A program made the translations under genes and the position numbers. Shown piece by piece: positions 1 to 8,664 of a stretch of 64,000 nucleotides of DNA (the first letter of the stretch is position 1; every line of letters starts with the position of its first letter). The notes beneath the pieces were generated by a model. It searched no databases, had not been told where the DNA came from, and was given only the letters and a program-made list of their open reading frames with translations. This DNA is from JALEFZ01 sp039817415 (GTDB taxonomy: Bacteria > Bacteroidota > Bacteroidia > J057), in assembly GCA_039817415.1 (NCBI GenBank), contig JBCBVV010000033.1:16138-80137 (forward strand), read 5' to 3'.

Positions 1-194
1 AATTTTGCTTCACCTCACATCTTCTATGTGACGGTCTTTTCTTGCATAGGTAATTTTTCCTTTGATAAAAAAGAATTTCCATGCTGAATGCCCTTGTTCT
101 CCTCTAAATCACATTAGGGATTTAAAGCACTTTACTTTTACTTGAGACGATTTACATCTATTAATCATCTCTCTTTCATAGCAAAGTCTCAACA

Positions 195-1076
195 ATGTTA
201 GCTTCCGAACTCATATTGAATCAGGATGGATCTGTGTATCACCTAGGGCTGAAAAATGGTGAGGTTTCTCCTCATATCATCACAGTAGGTGATCCTGCGC
301 GTGTAAAGAGAATCGGACAACACCTTCATTCTATCGAATTTGAAAGGCAAAAACGTGAATTCCTTACACTGACCGGACTCTATAAAGATTTACGCCTTAC
401 CGTAATCTCAACCGGTATCGGTACCGACAACATCGACATTGTATTCAATGAACTAGATGCGGTTCTAAACATTGACCTCCAGGAGAGGCGGATTTTGGAT
501 ACGTTGACCTCCGCTAAAATGTTACGACTTGGCACTACGGGGAGCCTTCGAGAAAGCCTGGCGGTAGATCAATTCGTGTCCTCGCGATTTGCTATAGGAA
601 TGGAAGGTTTAATGGAGTATTATCAAAGAGAACTCAGCCCAAAAGAGAAGTCCTTACAAAGCAGGTTCCAGCAATTCGCCGAGCAAGATGATGCCTTGCC
701 TAATGGTTGGTATGTGGCTTCTTCATCTGAACGTTTTGCCGATTTGATCATGGAGACTGACATCCATCAAGGCATTACTGTTACCGCCAAAGGATTTTAT
801 GGCCCACAAGGAAGATCGCTAGGAAGAGTCAAGCTAACTTACCCAACGCTAATCGATGATCTATCCAATTTTCTTTTCGATGGCTATCCGGTAACCAACC
901 TAGAAATGGAGACAGCTGGAATATTGGGCTTGGGCCATGCCCTTGGGCACCAAACTGCTTCTCTTTCCGTAGCCTTAGCCAATCGGGTAAGTGGGGAATT
1001 TTCCGCCAATCCCGCTCAAGCAGTAGATCATTTGATTGAGGAAGGGCTAGAACTTATGTACCAATGGAGTCGGTAA
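195..1076 (+). CDS. Nucleoside phosphorylase, uridine phosphorylase-like
   Basis: The 293-residue protein matches the PNP/UDP family: a phosphate-binding GDPARV segment near residues 32-37, an STGIGTDN segment near 72-79, and the NLEMETAG motif (about residue 235) whose Glu-Met-Glu contacts the ribose. Family members split a nucleoside with phosphate into base and ribose-1-phosphate for salvage in the cytoplasm. The length is slightly above the usual 250, which fits uridine phosphorylase-like proteins of Bacteroidota. The chosen ATG is the first in the frame. The stop overlaps the next gene by 13 bases, so the two are probably translationally coupled. Substrate preference (uridine versus purine nucleosides) cannot be settled from the sequence. 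Confidence 0.85.
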   Translation: MLASELILNQDGSVYHLGLKNGEVSPHIITVGDPARVKRIGQHLHSIEFERQKREFLTLTGLYKDLRLTVISTGIGTDNIDIVFNELDAVLNIDLQERRILDTLTSAKMLRLGTTGSLRESLAVDQFVSSRFAIGMEGLMEYYQRELSPKEKSLQSRFQQFAEQDDALPNGWYVASSSERFADLIMETDIHQGITVTAKGFYGPQGRSLGRVKLTYPTLIDDLSNFLFDGYPVTNLEMETAGILGLGHALGHQTASLSVALANRVSGEFSANPAQAVDHLIEEGLELMYQWSR

Positions 1077-1963
1077 CTTCCCGTATTGCCCCTACTCCAA
1101 GCGGCTTCCTCCACCAAGGAAATGGGCTAAATTTTGTCCTGACTTGGCTGATTACTCGCTTGCAAGCAGGAAAACTTATTTTAAGGATCGATGACCTAGA
1201 CCAATCCCGAGTCAGAGAGGAATACTTAGAGGATGTATTCCATACCCTAGATTGGTTAGGGATAGACTGGGACAAAGGACCTGTACATGTTGAGGATCAC
1301 CTAAAAAACCATTCTCAAAGGCATAGAATCCCAGCTTACCTAGAACTTCTGAAAAGCCTAAAAGTCCATTCGTTCGCTTGCCAATGCTCTAGAAAGGAGG
1401 TAATGGCACACGCCATTGATGGTCAGTATGCTGGAACTTGCCGTTCATTGAATCTCAGGCATACACCCTCAATAACAGCGTTAAGAATTATCTCACATAA
1501 AGGGCCCATTCACATAACTGACCAAATCCAAGGAGAAGTCTCCATTGATTTGTATTCGTCCATGCGAGATTTTGTGGTCTTTAGAAAAGATGGTATTCCC
1601 GCCTATCAACTCGCTTCACTTTCCGATGATATGTCTATGGGGGTTAATCTCATCGTCCGAGGAATTGACCTCCTCCCCTCCTCCGCTGCGCAAATTTATT
1701 TGGCCCAAAAATTAGAAAGAGGATTCAATAACAGCGTTAGGTTTTATCATCATAAATTAATTCAGGATGAGCAAGGGCAAAAACTTTCCAAATCTAAAGG
1801 GTCTACCTCTCTAAAGTCATGGAGAGAGACCCGATCTGTAGAGGAATTCTATCACTGGGTGGGTTCTTCTTTCGGTATACCTGAAAAGCTGTCCTCTGCG
1901 GAAGAGCTTCTCCAGTATAGCAGGGAAAAGGGCATAGCGGACATATTAAAGAAACTGGTATAA
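1064..1963 (+). CDS. gluQ: Glutamyl-Q tRNA(Asp) synthetase-like protein
   Basis: This is a truncated class I glutamyl-tRNA synthetase of 299 residues with a catalytic core but no anticodon-binding domain, as in GluQ-RS, which charges glutamate onto queuosine of tRNA-Asp. The N-terminus reads RIAPTPSGFLHQGN, so the HIGH-like motif is HQGN (residues 17-20); the KMSKS loop is KLSKS near residue 241. A Cys cluster (FACQCS ... GTC, about residues 107-127) resembles the zinc site of GluQ-RS. The ATG lies inside the upstream phosphorylase gene. A role on another substrate is possible because the HIGH motif is modified; the general family is clear. Confidence 0.75.
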   Translation: MESVTSRIAPTPSGFLHQGNGLNFVLTWLITRLQAGKLILRIDDLDQSRVREEYLEDVFHTLDWLGIDWDKGPVHVEDHLKNHSQRHRIPAYLELLKSLKVHSFACQCSRKEVMAHAIDGQYAGTCRSLNLRHTPSITALRIISHKGPIHITDQIQGEVSIDLYSSMRDFVVFRKDGIPAYQLASLSDDMSMGVNLIVRGIDLLPSSAAQIYLAQKLERGFNNSVRFYHHKLIQDEQGQKLSKSKGSTSLKSWRETRSVEEFYHWVGSSFGIPEKLSSAEELLQYSREKGIADILKKLV

Positions 1964-1965
1964 AA

Positions 1966-1995
1966 AAAGAGGTTCTCCTTTTGGAAAACCTCTTT
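1966..1995. terminator. Bidirectional intrinsic terminator between gluQ-like gene and fabD
   Basis: AAAGAGGTT (1966-1974) pairs with AACCTCTTT (1987-1995), and the loop can pair further. The run of A before the left arm gives a good U-tract for the minus-strand fabD transcript. It lies between convergent genes. Confidence 0.75.
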
Positions 1996-2018
1996 GGTAA
2001 AAATATAATATCTAATGC

Positions 2019-2897
2019 TTAAGCATTTACCTGACTTACAGGGATTTTACGATCAACTTTTTTAACCAAGCCAGACAATACTTTACCTGGACCAGCTTCC
2101 ACAAACTCAGTGGCACCATCTGCTAACATTTGCTTGACAGTTTGGGTCCATCTTACGGGAGAGGTCAACTGTTTCAACAAATTTTCTCTAATCGTAGCTG
2201 CATCTTTATGGGGCATAGCCGTAACGTTTTGGTAAATGGGAAGGCTTGCATCCTGAAAGGCTGCAGCCTGAATTCCTTCTGCCAATTCTACACGAGCGGG
2301 TTCCATAAAAGGTGAATGGAAAGCACCATTCACTGATAATTCCAAGGCTCTTCTTGCTCCCTGCTCTTGGGCCATTTCAATGGCCTTGGCAATTCCCTCT
2401 TTACTTCCAGAGATAACTAACTGCCCTACAGTATTATAATTTGCTGGTACAACTCCTTCTACAGCTTGACAAATGGCTTCAACAGCAGCATCTTCCATTC
2501 CCAAAATAGCAGCCATAGTAGATTCTTCCATATCACAGGCTTTCTGCATAGCATTGGCACGGATAGATACCAATTTCAACGCATCTTCAAAGGCCAATAC
2601 ACCCGCGGCTACAAGAGCAGAAAACTCACCTAAGGAATGCCCTGCGACCATGGATGCCTGTGAAGGCAAGTCATGAACCAATGCAGCCAACACAGAATGA
2701 ATAAATATAGCAGGTTGAGTTACTGAAGTTTTTTTCAGATCATCTACAGTCCCTTCAAACATAGTTTGTTGGATGTTGAAGCCTAGGATATCATTTGCCT
2801 TGTGAAACAGCTCTTTAGCCATATCAGAAGCTTCGTACAACTCTTTGCCCATTCCTGGATACTGAGCGCCCTGACCGGGAAATACTAACGCTTTCAT
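2019..2897 (-). CDS. fabD: Malonyl-CoA:ACP transacylase FabD
   Basis: FabD moves malonyl groups from CoA to acyl carrier protein to supply fatty acid elongation. The 292-residue protein starts with the typical KALVFPGQGAQYPGMG segment, carries the nucleophile motif GHSLGEFSA (Ser88) and the histidine segment NGAFHSPFM near residue 200. The frame extends upstream to 2975, but family alignment and the position of the FPGQG motif five residues in favour the ATG at 2895-2897. It is a single gene, convergent with the GluQ-like gene and divergent from the SDR gene, so it stands outside any fab cluster here. Confidence 0.95.
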   Translation of the reverse strand: MKALVFPGQGAQYPGMGKELYEASDMAKELFHKANDILGFNIQQTMFEGTVDDLKKTSVTQPAIFIHSVLAALVHDLPSQASMVAGHSLGEFSALVAAGVLAFEDALKLVSIRANAMQKACDMEESTMAAILGMEDAAVEAICQAVEGVVPANYNTVGQLVISGSKEGIAKAIEMAQEQGARRALELSVNGAFHSPFMEPARVELAEGIQAAAFQDASLPIYQNVTAMPHKDAATIRENLLKQLTSPVRWTQTVKQMLADGATEFVEAGPGKVLSGLVKKVDRKIPVSQVNA

Positions 2898-3028
2898 AGA
2901 TTCGTCATTTATGTGATGGCCGCAAATATAGCGGAAAATGGGAATAAAGGGAATAAGCCCCTGTACCCGCCCCATTTACCTTAAACATACACTCGGTTAC
3001 TTTCCTGATCATCCTTTAAATTGAGTAC

Positions 3029-3787
3029 ATGAAAATAAGTTTATCAGAACAGGTTATCCTCGTTACAGGTGGTAGCAGAGGAATTGGAAAAGGAATAGCT
3101 GAACTGCTGGGAGAATGTGGAGCAACAGTGGCCCTTCACTATGGAAAGAGCAAAGAAAAGGCAGAAGAGCTTGCCCGTAAAATTGGACATTCATCCAAAG
3201 CCTTTCAGGCAAATTTAGGTCAACCATCCGAAGTACAAGGATTGGTTAAAGCCGTCCTAAAGGAATATGGTAAAATTGATTGCCTCATCAACAATGCAGG
3301 GATAGCCCTTCAAATGGACGAAAAAGGAGACTTTGAAACATGGCTAGCCCAATGGCAATCTACTCTCATGGTGAATTTGCAAGCCCCTGCCATTCTCTGT
3401 AAAGAACTCCTGCCCCACTTCGCAGCCCAGAAAGGAGGAAGAATTGTCTTTGTCTCTTCTAGAGCTGCATTCAGAGGAGATACAGAGGACTACATGGCCT
3501 ACGCAGCTTCCAAAGGTGGAATGGTTTCCTTGAGCCGTTCCATCGCTCGCGCTTACGGCAAGCACAACATTAAATCATTCATTGTCGCTCCGGGTTTTAT
3601 TGAAACAGATATGGCCGCACAGTTTATCAATGAGTATGGGAAAGACTATGTCGTAGATGATTTAGCATTAAATGAGCTTACTCAGCCAAAAGATTTGGCT
3701 CCTACCATCGTCTTTCTGGCAAGTGGATTTATGGACCATGCCACAGGTTGTACCATCGATGTAAATGCAGGGAGTTACGTCCATTGA
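3029..3787 (+). CDS. SDR family oxidoreductase, FabG-like
   Basis: This is a classical short-chain dehydrogenase of 252 residues. It has the NAD(P)-binding motif TGGSRGIGKG (about 13-22), NNAG (88-91), a catalytic serine in FVSSRA (143-144) and the YAASK active site (Tyr158, Lys162). The sequence is FabG-like and lies divergent from fabD, so a 3-oxoacyl-ACP reductase role is possible, but many SDRs look like this and the substrate is unknown. Start ATG at 3029 places the cofactor motif at the expected distance. Confidence 0.85.
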   Translation: MKISLSEQVILVTGGSRGIGKGIAELLGECGATVALHYGKSKEKAEELARKIGHSSKAFQANLGQPSEVQGLVKAVLKEYGKIDCLINNAGIALQMDEKGDFETWLAQWQSTLMVNLQAPAILCKELLPHFAAQKGGRIVFVSSRAAFRGDTEDYMAYAASKGGMVSLSRSIARAYGKHNIKSFIVAPGFIETDMAAQFINEYGKDYVVDDLALNELTQPKDLAPTIVFLASGFMDHATGCTIDVNAGSYVH

Positions 3788-4097
3788 GAGAGTGTAGCTT
3801 CTGAGGAAGTTCTTTTTTGAGCTTTATTGGGGCTACTGTCAGGAAAAAATGCAAACTCTGGTTCTTAAAAGCCAACTGTCAATAAGAAGTTTATACCTTA
3901 AACAGTCTACAGGAAAGGTTTTGCTCCGAATTTCAGAAATATGAAGCCAATGGTGTCAATTCGGGTCCAAGGGGTAGAAACTCTGGTTTCAATTGTATCC
4001 ATTCAAGCATGTTATAGCTTACAATATTTGAGTTTCATATTATTCAATAACAAAAGTACCTTGGTAATACTTCATATATATCAAAGGCAAGATACTT
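3788..4097. other. Intergenic stretch without supported gene
   Basis: About 310 bases after the SDR gene. An open frame from 3941 has no recognisable protein character and overlaps the better-supported small gene at 4098 in another frame. The sequence TTACAATATTTG (4019-4030) resembles the promoter-like element ahead of the second small gene. No terminator was recognised. Confidence 0.4.
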
Positions 4098-4247
4098 ATG
4101 TTAAGACCTTCTCCCAACGTAAAAGTAAGTTCCAAAACATCAATTTCTGTCAAAACGAAATTGACGCAAAATCAGAAGTTAATTGGTTCAATAATCTTTG
4201 GAACAATACCCACACTAGCATTGATCTACATGCATTTTGTAGGGTGA
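4098..4247 (+). CDS. Small single-span membrane protein, copy 1
   Basis: A 49-codon frame from ATG 4098 to TGA 4245. The N-terminal half is polar and basic (several Lys, Ser, Thr); residues 28-48 form one hydrophobic helix containing IIFGTIPT and ending in YMHFVG. The protein 4373-4489 has the same architecture: K, then a hydrophobic helix with FG, three residues later PT, then a terminal His flanked by aromatics. The shared pattern, tandem position and similar upstream motif support a real gene, although it is shorter than most gene finders accept. Function unknown; a role as a small membrane regulator or subunit would be guesswork. Confidence 0.55.
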   Translation: MLRPSPNVKVSSKTSISVKTKLTQNQKLIGSIIFGTIPTLALIYMHFVG

Positions 4248-4262
4248 GCACGGGCTAAATTG

Positions 4263-4295
4263 TTTGTTTTTATGTTTTTTCAGTTAGAATATTTG
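4263..4295 (+). promoter_or_regulatory. Candidate promoter of second small membrane protein gene
   Basis: TTTG at 4263-4266 is followed after 21 bases by AATATTTG (4288-4295), one mismatch from the Bacteroidota -7 element TANNTTTG. The ATG is 77 bases downstream. TTA[C/G]AATATTTG also occurs at 4019-4030, 67 bases before the first small gene. Confidence 0.45.
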
Positions 4296-4372
4296 TGCGA
4301 ACGGTTCATTTTCCTAACTTGATAAAACATTCATACACACTAGCGTGTTCTTTACTTGTAACTTGTATCCCT

Positions 4373-4489
4373 ATGCTTCAAACTGCTACAAATCAAAAAT
4401 TTGATGCGAAAGCTTGGCGTAAGTTCGCTTTTGCGATTTTGTTTGGTCTCGTACCAACTGTCATTATGGTCATGTACCATTACGCTTAA
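4373..4489 (+). CDS. Small single-span membrane protein, copy 2
   Basis: A 38-residue protein with a polar start, a basic stretch (KAWRK, residues 13-17) and one hydrophobic helix containing AILFGLVPT and ending in MYHYA. The frame opens further upstream only by a GTG at 4295 that lies on the promoter-like element, so the ATG at 4373 is preferred. Seven identities over about 22 aligned positions with the neighbouring small protein (K, I, F, G, P, T, H), with most other positions conservative. A strong terminator follows 20 bases after the stop, as expected for a transcribed gene. Function unknown. Confidence 0.65.
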   Translation: MLQTATNQKFDAKAWRKFAFAILFGLVPTVIMVMYHYA

Positions 4490-4509
4490 TTTCGCTTCTA
4501 TACAAAACA

Positions 4510-4547
4510 GACCGAGTATTCTAATACGAATACTCGGTCTTCTTTTT
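4510..4547 (+). terminator. Intrinsic terminator after small membrane protein gene
   Basis: An 11-bp perfect stem, GACCGAGTATT (4510-4520) with AATACTCGGTC (4529-4539), an 8-base loop and the U-tract TTCTTTTTG. It may also end the convergent rel transcript. Confidence 0.9.
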
Positions 4548-4564
4548 GTTGTTGTATATTCACA

Positions 4565-6799
4565 TTATTCTTCCTGAATCTGCATATCGTACCGACTCGC
4601 TCTGTGAACATTTGACAACTCTTCCAACTTGACCATCATCAGATCTAGTTCATCTACGCTCTTTACGAAAACATGGAATATTCCTTCGAACAAGCCATCT
4701 ACTGACTCAATACTTACCTTTCTGATGTTCTTCCTCATTTGGGTAGAAATCACCTTGATCAATTCACTGAGCATACCTTGCTTGTCATGACCTACTACTC
4801 TGATGGCTGCCATAAACTCTACCATTCCTTCTGCATTTGCCCATTTGGCCTTGACAATTTTGGAGCCAAAACTCGCCATTAGAGACACAGCCTTAGGGCA
4901 TCCCGCTCGATGAATCTCAATTCCATCCTCAGTCGCAAATCCCAGTATTTCTTCTCCATATAGGGGACGACAACAACTCGCCAATCTAGGCTTGGCAATT
5001 TCTTGTTCTTTTCCCAGCACCAAACTTTCGGGATTCACGCCAAAATCTTCGAAGCGTTCCTCTATCATCTTCTTTTTAAGCTCCCATTCGCGAAAAATAG
5101 TCTCCTCTACCGTTTTCCCTTCTTTTTTGAGCTGGATAAAGTCTGATATTTTCTTCGCCTCAATTTGATGATCTGCCAGAGAGAAGAACAATTCCTCCAT
5201 GTTTGGAACCATCAGGTAGGCAAGGAGTTCACGTATGATCGGACTATTCTCATCCAAGCCGTATTTGGCGGCCTTCCATACAAATAGCTTCTTTCCCTCA
5301 GTAATCTTTTCTTTCCTGATCTTTTTAAGCTCCTGCTTAATATTTTCCTTTGCTTTAGAGGAGGTCGCAAAACGAAGCCAATCTTTGCTCACCTTTACAT
5401 TAGGTGAATTGATAACCTCAATTGTGTCGCCTGCCTTCAGTTCGTAATCCAGCTGCTTTACATTGTGATTGACCTTGGCCCCTATCGCAGAGTTGCCCAC
5501 CTCGGTATGTATTCTGTAGGCGAAGTCTAAGGCCGTAGAGCCAGCAGGTAGTCTATACAATTCCCCCTTAGGTGTAAATACATAGACGTCATTGGGACTC
5601 AACTTCTCCTTGAATTCATGGAGAGCTTCTATAGAATCAAGGCTAGGATTAGCCAATACCTCCCGAATTTGCTCTATCCATTCGCCAAAAAATTCATCCT
5701 CGGACTCAGTGCCCTTGTAACGCCAATGTGCAGCGATACCCTGTTCGGCCACATCATCCATTCTCTCTGTCCGAATTTGTACTTCCACCCACTTTTCATC
5801 TCTTCCCAAAACGGTAGTATGAAGGGATTCATAGCCATTCTCCTTGGGCATAGAAATCCAGTCTCGGAGTCGCTTAGGATTGTGGGTGTACATCAAGGAA
5901 AGGACAGAATAAACCTGCCAACAGTCAGCGAGTTCCTTTCCAGCTCTGGTTTCCAGGATGATGCGTATAGCGAATAAGTCATAAATCTCCTCAAAAGGGA
6001 GTTTCTTTCGCATCATCTTCTGGTTGATGGAGTAGATTGACTTGAATCGATACTTGATCTTATACCTTAGCTCAAATGAACTCAACGCATCTTTTAAGTC
6101 TTGGACAAAAGCTTGAATGTAGTTATCAGCTTCATCCATAGAAAGCTTCAGCTTTTTATCCAGAACTTCATACTTTTCTGGTTCTGAGTGCTTAAAAGAA
6201 AGATCTTCTAATTCTGTTTTGATTTGGTAAAGCCCCAGTCTATGAGCAAGGGGTGCATATATGTAAAGCGTCTCACTGGCAATCTTAAGAGCCTTTTCTC
6301 TACGCATCGACCCGAGGGTACGCATATTATGCAGCCTGTCAGCCAGTTTAATCAGGACAACTCGAACGTCATCGGAAATGGTCAGCAGAATTTTTCGAAA
6401 GTTTTCTGCCTGAGCAGATATGACTTCATCTGCAGCCTCAGAACCGGAAATCTTGGTAAGGCCATCGGTAATTTCCATGACTTTATTCCCAAACTCTCGT
6501 TTGATATCTTCGAGTTCGTAATGGGTGTCTTCCACCACATCATGAATCAAGGCACATATTACAGCCGTACTATCGCTAAGCCTCATTTCCCCAGCGACAA
6601 TCTTGGCAACAGCAAGAGGATGAAGGATATAGGGTTCACCTGATTTCCTTTTGACCCCCTTATGTGCCTCTCTAGCAAACTCAAAAGCCCGACGAATATT
6701 GATCCTTTCGGCACGGGGAAATCCACGGAGCATTTTCGTCAATTCACGAAAGGAATTGGCGACTGCCTGGTCATATACATTCTCTTGGATGGTATCCAT
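4565..6799 (-). CDS. rel: Bifunctional (p)ppGpp synthetase/hydrolase
   Basis: The 744-residue protein has the whole RelA/SpoT domain order: N-terminal HD hydrolase with His86-Asp87 in IHDVVED and LADRLHNMR (151-160), synthetase region with RFKSIYSI (251-258) and KENGYESLHT (319-328), TGS (about 404-463), a conserved Cys segment (RLASCCRP ... GCPKA) and a C-terminal ACT domain (about 665-740). Both catalytic centres keep their key residues, so it probably makes and degrades the alarmone and controls the stringent response from the cytosol. It is monocistronic in the window. The N-terminal ATG is the one that keeps the full HD domain. Confidence 0.95.
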   Translation of the reverse strand: MDTIQENVYDQAVANSFRELTKMLRGFPRAERINIRRAFEFAREAHKGVKRKSGEPYILHPLAVAKIVAGEMRLSDSTAVICALIHDVVEDTHYELEDIKREFGNKVMEITDGLTKISGSEAADEVISAQAENFRKILLTISDDVRVVLIKLADRLHNMRTLGSMRREKALKIASETLYIYAPLAHRLGLYQIKTELEDLSFKHSEPEKYEVLDKKLKLSMDEADNYIQAFVQDLKDALSSFELRYKIKYRFKSIYSINQKMMRKKLPFEEIYDLFAIRIILETRAGKELADCWQVYSVLSLMYTHNPKRLRDWISMPKENGYESLHTTVLGRDEKWVEVQIRTERMDDVAEQGIAAHWRYKGTESEDEFFGEWIEQIREVLANPSLDSIEALHEFKEKLSPNDVYVFTPKGELYRLPAGSTALDFAYRIHTEVGNSAIGAKVNHNVKQLDYELKAGDTIEVINSPNVKVSKDWLRFATSSKAKENIKQELKKIRKEKITEGKKLFVWKAAKYGLDENSPIIRELLAYLMVPNMEELFFSLADHQIEAKKISDFIQLKKEGKTVEETIFREWELKKKMIEERFEDFGVNPESLVLGKEQEIAKPRLASCCRPLYGEEILGFATEDGIEIHRAGCPKAVSLMASFGSKIVKAKWANAEGMVEFMAAIRVVGHDKQGMLSELIKVISTQMRKNIRKVSIESVDGLFEGIFHVFVKSVDELDLMMVKLEELSNVHRASRYDMQIQEE

Positions 6800-6978
6800 A
6801 TCTGCAAATCAACTGCTGAACATCTATATACGAAAAAGCAGGCTGTATGGGCAAGGCTTCAAAACTTTTTTTGAGAAAAGCACCTAAATCAAATGGCTGG
6901 TATACAGACACTTATAAAAATTCACCATACAGTTCCAACAAAAAATTCTTTATTATTTTCTATTAAAAAAAATTATTC

Positions 6979-6986
6979 TAAATTTG
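6979..6986 (+). promoter_or_regulatory. -7 promoter element of tRNA-Leu
   Basis: TAAATTTG matches the Bacteroidota -7 consensus TANNTTTG and lies 35 bases before the tRNA, in an AT-rich stretch. No clear TTTG -33 element is visible at the right distance. Confidence 0.55.
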
Positions 6987-7021
6987 CACCACTCAAAAAA
7001 ATAATCGCTCTTTTTATTCAT

Positions 7022-7103
7022 GCGGATGTGGTGAAATTGGTAGACACGCTAGATTTAGGATCTTGTGCCGCGAGGCGTGGGGGTTCGAGTCCCTCCATCC
7101 GCA
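7022..7103 (+). tRNA. tRNA-Leu (anticodon UAG)
   Basis: The acceptor arms GCGGATG (7022-7028) and CATCCGC (7096-7102) pair perfectly. The D arm has GAAATTGGTAGAC, the anticodon loop is TTTAGGA with TAG as anticodon, the long variable arm expected of tRNA-Leu is present (GCCGCGAGGC), and the T loop is TTCGAGT. The second pair of the anticodon stem appears to be a U-U mismatch. CCA is not encoded. A strong terminator follows 24 bases later. Confidence 0.96.
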
Positions 7104-7127
7104 CACTTTTGCAGATTACTTTCTGCC

Positions 7128-7160
7128 TTAATGCTGCTTAATCAAGCAGCATTAATTTTT
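7128..7160 (+). terminator. Intrinsic terminator of tRNA-Leu
   Basis: A perfect 12-bp stem, TTAATGCTGCTT (7128-7139) with AAGCAGCATTAA (7144-7155), loop AATC, followed by TTTTT. It lies 25 bases before the trigger factor start, so trigger factor needs either readthrough or its own promoter. Confidence 0.92.
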
Positions 7161-7184
7161 ACTGGACATTTAATACTTGGTGCC

Positions 7185-8567
7185 TTGAACATCACGCTAG
7201 AAAAAACTGGAGATCTAACAGCAGACATCAAGCTGCTTGTAGAGCCCGAAGACTACAAAGACCAGGTTACTGCTGAAATCAAAAAGCAGGCAAAAAACGC
7301 TTCTCTGCCCGGATTCAGACCGGGAAAAGTTCCCTTCCAAATGGTGCGCAAGATGATCGGTAAATCTGTTGTTATCGATCACATGAATAAATTAGTATCC
7401 CAGTCTCTTCATGAATATATCATGGAAGAAAAGCTGGACATCCTTGGGGATCCTATGCCTAAGGATAAGAAAACCGAAGATGATTTCGATCCCAAGGGCG
7501 AAAGCTCTATGGAGTTTACCTTTGAAGTGGGTATGGCTCCAGAGTTTGATGTAAACCTCAAGATCAAAAAAGCACCCGTTAAGTACGAGGTTAAGATCGA
7601 TGATGATTTCCTTGACAAGGAAGTAAAAATATACCGCGACCGTTTCGGTGAGGTAAGCAATCCTGAAGAAGTTGAAGAAGGAGATACCATCTTCGGTAAG
7701 CTCTTCGAAGTAGATGAAAAAGGAGAAGCTGTAGAAGGAGGCTTTGAGCAAATGTTGCCCCTTAGCCCTAATAGAATTGAACAAGAAGAGATATTTAAGC
7801 CCTTCGTAGGCGCGAAACTAGAGTCGGTTCACGACTTTAATGTTTTTGACATTGAAGAAGATCCAGAAGCCTTAAGCAAAATTCTGTTTATCGAAACAGA
7901 CGTCCTAGCGCAATTGAAGGAAAAGACCATTAAGTTTGAAATCAAGCGTCTGAACCGCGTTCAACTTGCGGAGATTAACGCTGAATTCTTCAACAAAGTG
8001 GCTGAGACCTTGAAGTGGGAGGTGGCTGAAGAGGAAGAAATGGATGAAGCAACTTTTAGAGAGAAACTAAAGGAAGAGCTTACCAACAACCTTTCTGAGT
8101 CTACTCGTGTACGATATCAGAATGACCTGACTGAAGCTTTGATCAAACAACACGAACTTAGCTTTCCTGATGAGTTTTTGAAAAAGTGGCTGTTGGCCAC
8201 CAACAACGAGCGTACTGAGGAGCAGGTTGAAGCTGAATATGATTCCTTTACAGAGTCCTTGACCTGGACTTTGATTGAAGGAAAATTGATTGAGCAATTT
8301 GATGTCAAGCTAGAGGATGATGAGTTGGATATAGTCATGAAGAAGGCTCTTCGCAGAAACCTAGCTATGTCAATGGGAATGGATCCTGATGAAAATATGC
8401 TCAATAGCTACCTTCAACATGCCAAAAACGATAAAGAATTCATGAATAGAATGGTTCGCCAAGCTATTACTGAAAATGTATTTGCGAAATTATCAGAGGA
8501 GCTAACTCCAAAAACCAAGGACATTGATGCTACGGCCTTTGTAGACATGATCAATGCAGAAAGATAA
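7185..8567 (+). CDS. tig: Trigger factor (ribosome-associated chaperone)
   Basis: Trigger factor binds the ribosome exit and shields nascent chains; it also has a peptidyl-prolyl isomerase fold. The ribosome-docking signature GFRPGKVPF lies about 45 residues from the start, followed by a helical N-terminal domain, a divergent central domain and an acidic, helical C-terminal arm. The open frame reaches back to 7065, inside the tRNA. The family N-terminus (NITLEK, then DL.ADIKL) begins at TTG 7185, and a terminator hairpin occupies 7128-7160, so the TTG start giving 460 residues is chosen. The next gene is separated by a terminator. Confidence 0.93.
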   Translation: MNITLEKTGDLTADIKLLVEPEDYKDQVTAEIKKQAKNASLPGFRPGKVPFQMVRKMIGKSVVIDHMNKLVSQSLHEYIMEEKLDILGDPMPKDKKTEDDFDPKGESSMEFTFEVGMAPEFDVNLKIKKAPVKYEVKIDDDFLDKEVKIYRDRFGEVSNPEEVEEGDTIFGKLFEVDEKGEAVEGGFEQMLPLSPNRIEQEEIFKPFVGAKLESVHDFNVFDIEEDPEALSKILFIETDVLAQLKEKTIKFEIKRLNRVQLAEINAEFFNKVAETLKWEVAEEEEMDEATFREKLKEELTNNLSESTRVRYQNDLTEALIKQHELSFPDEFLKKWLLATNNERTEEQVEAEYDSFTESLTWTLIEGKLIEQFDVKLEDDELDIVMKKALRRNLAMSMGMDPDENMLNSYLQHAKNDKEFMNRMVRQAITENVFAKLSEELTPKTKDIDATAFVDMINAER

Positions 8568-8585
8568 TTTCAACGAAATGATTTT

Positions 8586-8616
8586 AAAGCTGTCCTTTAA
8601 GGGCAGCTTTTTTTTT
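8586..8616 (+). terminator. Intrinsic terminator of trigger factor gene
   Basis: AAAGCTGTCC (8586-8595) pairs with GGGCAGCTTT (8601-8610), with one G-U pair and a 5-base loop, followed by a run of T. Confidence 0.92.
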
Positions 8617-8664
8617 GCGAATACTGATTATCTTCAAAGCTGAAAGCATTAAACCAATATTCAC

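Noticed and set aside
1..194. TCACAT-CTTCT-ATGTGA hairpin at the start of the window
   Set aside because: Short stem with no context; no gene or U-tract supports a function.
3941..4258. 105-codon open frame before the small membrane proteins
   Set aside because: It has no domain or membrane pattern, and overlaps the small gene at 4098 in another frame that shows clear similarity to its neighbour.
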